A DNA stretch of 64,000 nt, taken from NCBI GenBank assembly GCA_964035545.1, contig OZ037767.1, forward strand, positions 4,029,680-4,093,679, written 5' to 3'. This document shows positions 59,311 to 64,000 of this stretch, one piece after another. Each line of letters opens with the position of its first letter. Position 1 is the first letter of the stretch. A model generated the notes under the pieces. It saw only the letters and a program-made list of their open reading frames with translations, searched no databases and was not told the DNA's origin. Position numbers and translations under genes: made by a program. The stretch comes from Bugula neritina (Eukaryota; Bryozoa; Gymnolaemata; Cheilostomatida; Bugulidae).

Positions 59311-59421
59311 ATGAAAAGATGAACTCTAGCTGTGAAGCTACTGTTGCTGTGATTGGACAAACTATGTCAGGAAAGACAAGTTTAATTAAAATAATAATGG
59401 AAGTTAATTATATAGATTAAG
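59290..59421 (+). pseudogene. P-loop fragment with upstream extension
   Basis: Reads SVNHQSHEKMNSSCEATVAV, then IGQTMSGKTSLIKIIMEV, the longest open stretch of this type. It directly follows the coiled-coil module in an overlapping frame. Confidence 0.45.
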
Positions 59422-59524
59422 TTGTACACCAAGCAAATGTCAGAAATTATGAATGAAATAACTTCTTGTAAAGCACCTTGTGAATCACATTATGAAATGA
59501 TGGAATCTGGTGGGGACTTAGTAA

Positions 59525-59622
59525 GTATGTGGCGCTATGGTTGCTCTGGTGGGTAGATCGTTATCTGGAAAAACTAGCTTAATTTACACAATAATGAACT
59601 TTGATTCTCAAATGAATTCATA
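59525..59622 (+). pseudogene. P-loop fragment, VALVGRSLSGKTS type
   Basis: Reads GAMVALVGRSLSGKTSLIYT then IMNFDSQMNS and stop. It follows MESGGDL|gtaagt, a strong donor-like junction. Just after it the array is broken by about 0.8 kb of foreign DNA that includes a Tc1 relic. Confidence 0.45.
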
Positions 59623-59892
59623 GCTTTTGTAGTACATTGTTAGTCGGGTTCAACTGGATCATACTGTTGGAAAACTATTACTCAAATAGGTTGCAAAAGA
59701 CAAACTGCTGTCACAATTATAAAAAATTGAATAATAATACACAGCATTGGAAGACGTATTTATGCAACCAAAACATATGTATACATGAGCTACCAGCGAT
59801 CATAATTATGGGACCACTTAATAATTGCATGCTATTTATCATGCAAAAATGAAAAAAGCTTTTTAGATCTTCTAAGACCATACAAATTACAT

Positions 59893-60256
59893 ATGCAAAG
59901 AGCAATCATCATTCGCTTACACAAACAAGGAAAATCCCAGAGAGCTATCGCAAAAGAAGTTGGCTGCACGAAGAATGGAGTCTTGACTACCATCAACCAT
60001 TGGAAGCAAACTAGAGGGTTGGATGATTTCGAAGGCAGGGGTCATAAAAAAAGGCTACCAAGGTGTGACACTCAGGTTAGTAAAACTCTCTTTCTGATCG
60101 ACATTTGACTAGACCTCAATTCATCAGAGAGCTTAGAGAGTCTACCGAAACACATCTGCGTGATAACGTTTTAATAGGTTGCAAAGCCAAAAGGCTCTAA
60201 CTAATGATCGCCAGAGGAAGGCACGGTTGGCCTGGGCTAAAGAGAATCGAGTATGC
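59893..60256 (+). pseudogene. Tc1/mariner transposase relic
   Basis: The first frame reads IIIRLHKQGKSQRAIAKEVG then CTKNGVLTTINHWKQT, the helix-turn-helix of Tc1-like transposases, followed by a GRGHKKRLP linker and shifted pieces resembling RPQFIRELRESTETHLRDN and KALTNDRQRKARLAWAKENR. The piece between these two is deleted and the DDE catalytic part is missing. It is dead. Terminal inverted repeats were not found. Confidence 0.75.
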
Positions 60257-60595
60257 AGAGTTGTACGACATTTCCAAAAAACACAGGGGTTAGCAAGAAA
60301 CTAGAGAATTGAAGGCCAGCTTACACAATAGTTAGCAAAAAAGAGCTATCAGACCAGTGGTCATTATCAATCAAACTAAGTATTGGTAAATGCTTAAACA
60401 GCAGGAGCTTTAAACTAGTAACTTCTTTATCCTATGATTTATAAGTCGGACTACCCTCTATCACACAGTATTATAAAGATATTTAGTTCGGTAGTTAACA
60501 AATACCAGCATTGTCAAAAACCTAGCTAAAAGTTCAATGTTAAAAAAAGATGAGTAACCAAAACGGCATTATTTTTACATGAGAAAACTAAGGCG

Positions 60596-60853
60596 TTGAG
60601 CCAGCATCCGGTTATTGACTGGAACTTTTCAAATTTTGAAGGGTTGTACAAAATACATAAATTCCTGATGCTTGATCAGAAAAATAAGCATAGCAAGGTG
60701 AAGCAGACAATCCAGAGGCCACTTTCTAAAGTTGAAAAAACTCAAGCTGCAAGACATTGTGCAGACAAACTGCAGAAAATTCAACAATTTAAAGTAAAAC
60801 TAGAACAGAAGCGGAATTGCCATCCCAAAGAGTTCAAGAGGCAGCCTTATTAG
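60596..60853 (+). pseudogene. Coiled-coil-like module, copy 2
   Basis: An 85-codon open frame includes VIDWNFSNFEGLYKIHKFLM and ARHCADKLQKIQQFKVKLEQ. It is the better preserved copy of 58752-59310. I cannot assign it to a family. Charged residues and spacing suggest a helical coil. Confidence 0.4.
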
Positions 60854-61011
60854 ACTAGGCTTTGTCATAAACTCCTGACTAAAGAGATTAATAATGCTGT
60901 AGAGTTGCATAGACTACAACAAAATATTCTCTTCACTTTACACTGTCTAAAAACAGAAAAATCTGTCAACCACCAGAGCCATGAAAAGATGAACTCTAGC
61001 TGTAAGTATGT

Positions 61012-61098
61012 GAAACCACTGTTGCTGTGATGGGAAAAACAATGGCTGGGAAGACAAGTTTAATTAAAACAATAATGACATTTAATCATATAGATTAA
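61012..61098 (+). pseudogene. P-loop fragment, AVMGKTMAGKTS type
   Basis: Reads ETTVAVMGKTMAGKTSLIKT then IMTFNHID and stop. In the joining region AGCTGT is followed by AAGTATGT, which is absent from the sister copy at 59329. Confidence 0.45.
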
Positions 61099-62142
61099 GT
61101 TGTACACCAAACTGCACTTTGAATAGTTCTGTTCCAGGCAAATGTGAGAAATTATCACATTTCATTAATTATTGCTAACCACCTAAATTATGAAACAGTG
61201 GAATCTGGTGGTGGCTTGGCAAATATTCGAAGCTACTGTTGTTCTCATTGGACGTTCATTGTCTAGAAAAACCAGTTTAATTGAAATAAGAAAATTACAT
61301 TATTGAGACAAAGTTTACTTTTTACACCATATTGCACTTACAGCAGTTATTTTTCAATCAAATGTCAAAAATTCCTATATTTCATGAATGCATAAAATAT
61401 ATAAAAACTTTTTGAGAACCACCTACACCATTAAAATATGGAATCTAGCAGTTACTAAGTATGTTGAGCTACCATTGTTCTAGTAGAAAGATCAATGTCT
61501 GGAAAAACCAGCTGAATTTAAACAATATTTAAGGTTGATATATATCCAAATTTCAATGGCTATGTTACAAGCAATTAAATATATAAAATAAAAAAAGGAA
61601 ATGCAGTCGGCCACAGTTGAAAACTCAACCAATACATAACTAATACTTTTATACCTGTGTATGAGTTATGCAAATAGTGAAAGATAATGGGTAAAAGTCA
61701 TCAACAGTTCTGAAAGAAGTTACATGACATCACTATATTGATACCATTGCAGTTAATCAAGATACAGCAATAGCCACAAACACAGCAGCTGTTGGGACTA
61801 TTCCTAATTTTAAAGCATCGGGCTATAGAATGGTAAAATGTCTTACTGGTGTTCTGATATTTCAAGTTTCAGATCGCCAAACATTACTTTGCTGCAAGTG
61901 GGCTTGAAGTAATATGGGGATTATGAAATAGTCAAATCACTGTTTATGTAATGAAACAATTCTTACAATAATTATGTCAATACACCTATGAATAGCAAAC
62001 TATCTTGCATAAAATGTTTGTTCTGGAAAATACTATTGAAAAAATAAGTAGTTAAAAATACTAAGGAGAAAATAACATTTTAAAAGTAATTATTGCATAT
62101 AAAAAATACAAAATAATGGAGGAGTATTTTCCTAAAAGCTGA

Positions 62143-62387
62143 GCTCATCTTGCAACAAGCTCTCAAGGAGGCAAAGGGGTTGAAGGCTGTAGATAGAGAA
62201 AACACAAAAGATAAGGACAAAACCCCTAGCCTTGCAAGTCTAGCGAGAACCCACTATGGCAACATGTATTTAAATGTGAATGTAGTCTGCCATGTTGAGC
62301 GTGGCAAATTTGCATTTGAGTTTTCAAACCGAGACCCCAGGCCAGGAGAATATCAACATCGTGGAGCTTACATTGAAAGAAAAAGGT
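62143..62387 (+). CDS. Candidate internal exon, unknown protein
   Basis: An 80-codon frame bounded by AG (CTAAAAG) and a good donor (AAAAG|gtaagg) encodes ELILQQALKEAKGLKAVDRE, later HYGNMYLNVNVVCHVERGKF and NRDPRPGEYQHRGAYIERKR. It is less AT-rich than its surroundings and non-repetitive, which favours real coding sequence or a transposon fragment. I do not recognise the family, and no neighbouring exon was linked. Confidence 0.35.
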
Positions 62388-62389
62388 AA

Positions 62390-63775
62390 GGGGACCAGAA
62401 AGAAGAAAGGTAGCAGGAAGCTATCTGTGATGGTCTGATGGACATAGTACAACTAGCAATACTGCGCCTGATGAGTTGCTTTATTGGCTCTGGAGCATCT
62501 CCCGTAGAAGCCAACAACCCGCTGATATGTAGTTCTTAAGTGAACGTAGACAACCCCAAAATAAAATGACAAATAATTGCTGGTAATGTTAGCTAAGAAA
62601 ATAAAAACAAGTTCATTTAATTTTAATAATATTCATGACATATATCTTTTTTTATAGAAAGTTTCAAATAATTTAGTTTTGTTGTTGTGTTTGTTTTGTG
62701 TTTGTTTAAGATTAACTACAAAAGTTTCGTTTTAAAGTTTTTGTTTTACGAAGAGTTTTGCCAATACTAAAAGTTAGCTGTTAGTTTTTGAGATTTTTGA
62801 TTCCTGAGACAGTTTTTTGTGTGAGTTTAAACAAAATATATTATAATAATTATTTGATTTGGGTGAATTACAAACTCGACAAGTGAATTGCAGCAGATAA
62901 ATAAACATTAAATGAGATTAACAAATTGAAACATGATTAAAGATTAGTGACTCTTCAGTTCCCAATACAATACCAGCCCAACCTATTCAGACTGAACATA
63001 AACTGCACTTGCTCCGGACATGAAAAAATAAACCTTATTTGGAAATCACAACCAACCAGCCAACCAAGATTATGGTCTATAAACCAACACAATGCGTGGA
63101 AATCTACAGTGTAACAGTGCAGGAAATGTGTATATCACTAATATGTAGTATAATAATAACTTATTAAATAATCAATTATTAAAAATTTGGAGTAATAAAT
63201 ATAATTACATCTATAATTGCTTGTAATTCAAATTGACTATTAGTATTATAACTTTATAAGTATTACTATTAATATTTATTTTATATTAGTTTAAGTTATT
63301 CAAGGAAATAGTTACTCAGTTAGCATTTAATAATTATTATACTAATAATAATATTATTTAACTTGAATTTAATGTAATACTAATAGTAATAGTAATAAAA
63401 CTTGAACTACGGCCTCCAAGTCCATAGGCATAATCATAATGATAATATAAATATTATTAATATTATTAATATTAATTCTGCCACAGGCACATCAAAAAAC
63501 AAAGTGATCAATTTCAAATTGAATATCCGTGCAGTCTATTGGTGCTTTTTACCCTGACTTTTGAACGAGACTCAGGCTGAGATTCCGCGACCCGTGCATT
63601 ACAATCACTGAATCAGTATGACTGCGAGTGTAGTACAATTTGTAAATTACTGATTACTCTACTTCTATTACCATTACTATTGCACTAGCTGCTCTAATTA
63701 AAACGAAATTTGTGTTACTGAAAATAGGTATCTAGGTCATGGCGTAGATACAGTGTAGGGGCTCGTTTTGTTTAC
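62390..63775. other. No gene seen
   Basis: AT-rich DNA with TAATATTAT-like low-complexity stretches from about 63120 to 63480. No exon or RNA gene could be supported. Confidence 0.4.
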
Positions 63776-63837
63776 ATGAAGCGGAGACGGGTTAAAAAAC
63801 ACCCAGGTTTTACGTTACCGCTTGGTTTAGAAGTGTC
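63776..63837 (+). CDS. Candidate first coding exon at the window edge
   Basis: ATG opens MKRRRVKKHPGFTLPLGLEV and ends at a consensus donor (GTGTC|gtaagt). The flank is less AT-rich than average. If real, the rest of the gene lies beyond the window. The short length makes chance possible. Confidence 0.25.
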
Positions 63838-64000
63838 GTAAGTATAAGCTATTTTGTTTACCCGACGTTGCTCGCTAAGTTACTCCCAGTAAAAAGAAAA
63901 TAACTCTCATATACAAAACTGCTTTTTACGGCAAAATTTCTAGTAGTGCATTGCACTTTTGAAATTAAAATTTGAGAGCAGCAACTAAAAATAAATTTTA

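Larger units (their letters stand above)
57240..61520 (+). repeat. Decayed tandem array of P-loop coding fragments
   Basis: A composite unit recurs several times: a Lys/Gln-rich coiled-coil-like module (near 57245-57430, 58752-59310 and 60430-61000), followed by short fragments encoding a Walker A motif. Ten such fragments are visible, near 57456, 58155, 58391, 58447, 58659, 59332, 59531, 61012, 61227 and 61463. Two sequence types occur: VAVIGQTMSGKTSLIK and VALVGRSLSGKTSL(T/I)YTIM. Most have stops or frameshifts close by, and two have lost the GKT core. A linking sequence, GGAATCTGGTGGTGACTTAG, precedes several of them. Confidence 0.6.

Overview
The window is animal nuclear DNA. It is strongly AT-rich, its genes are split by many GT-AG introns, and it carries dinucleotide microsatellites, a tRNA-derived SINE, MITE-like elements and a decayed Tc1/mariner transposase. 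No rRNA, CRISPR, operon or bacterial gene is visible. The PAN/fibronectin-type receptor tyrosine phosphatases and the general gene texture suggest a marine invertebrate, perhaps a lophotrochozoan, but nothing in the sequence fixes the phylum. All gene models below were assembled by hand from splice sites and reading phase.

Layout. 0.3-4.4 kb (minus strand): a complete 7-exon gene for a 239-residue type I membrane protein of the mannose-6-phosphate-receptor-homology (MRH) kind. 3.6-5.4 kb: three related MITE-like elements. 5.5-23.4 kb (plus): a complete 25-coding-exon receptor protein tyrosine phosphatase (RPTP-A, 1259 residues), with a putative promoter block and 5'UTR exon. 26.9-34.9 kb (plus): an intracellular leucine-rich-repeat gene with a likely N-myristoylation signal, built mostly from repeated 48-residue exons. 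35.3-53.4 kb (minus): RPTP-B, a second intact 25-exon copy of the phosphatase in inverted orientation. The two phosphatase genes and their 5' regions form a giant inverted repeat with arms of about 18 kb around an 11 kb spacer that holds the LRR gene. 53.4-64 kb: mostly gene-poor; it contains a LINE-like relic, a decayed tandem array of P-loop (Walker A) coding fragments interrupted by a Tc1 relic, and a few isolated candidate exons.

How the parts may work together. Each RPTP has a signal peptide, PAN/apple-like and fibronectin-like ectodomain, one membrane span, a first phosphatase domain (D1) with the catalytic Cys, Arg and Asp present but an unusual WYD in place of WPD, and a second domain (D2) that has lost its signature Arg. 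The paralogues differ most just inside the membrane, where RPTP-B alone carries a YEEI motif. The LRR protein lacks a signal peptide and is probably attached to the inner membrane.

The most unusual pattern is that three genes in this window each carry a tandem minisatellite whose repeat unit is itself an exon-intron junction: a 23-bp unit containing the 5' splice site of RPTP exon 15 (6 units in A, about 31 in B), a 32-bp unit containing the 3' splice site of MRH exon 3, and a 32-bp unit containing a 3' splice site of the LRR gene. In every case the splice site that keeps the reading frame lies in the exon-proximal terminal unit, followed or preceded by a run of decoy sites.
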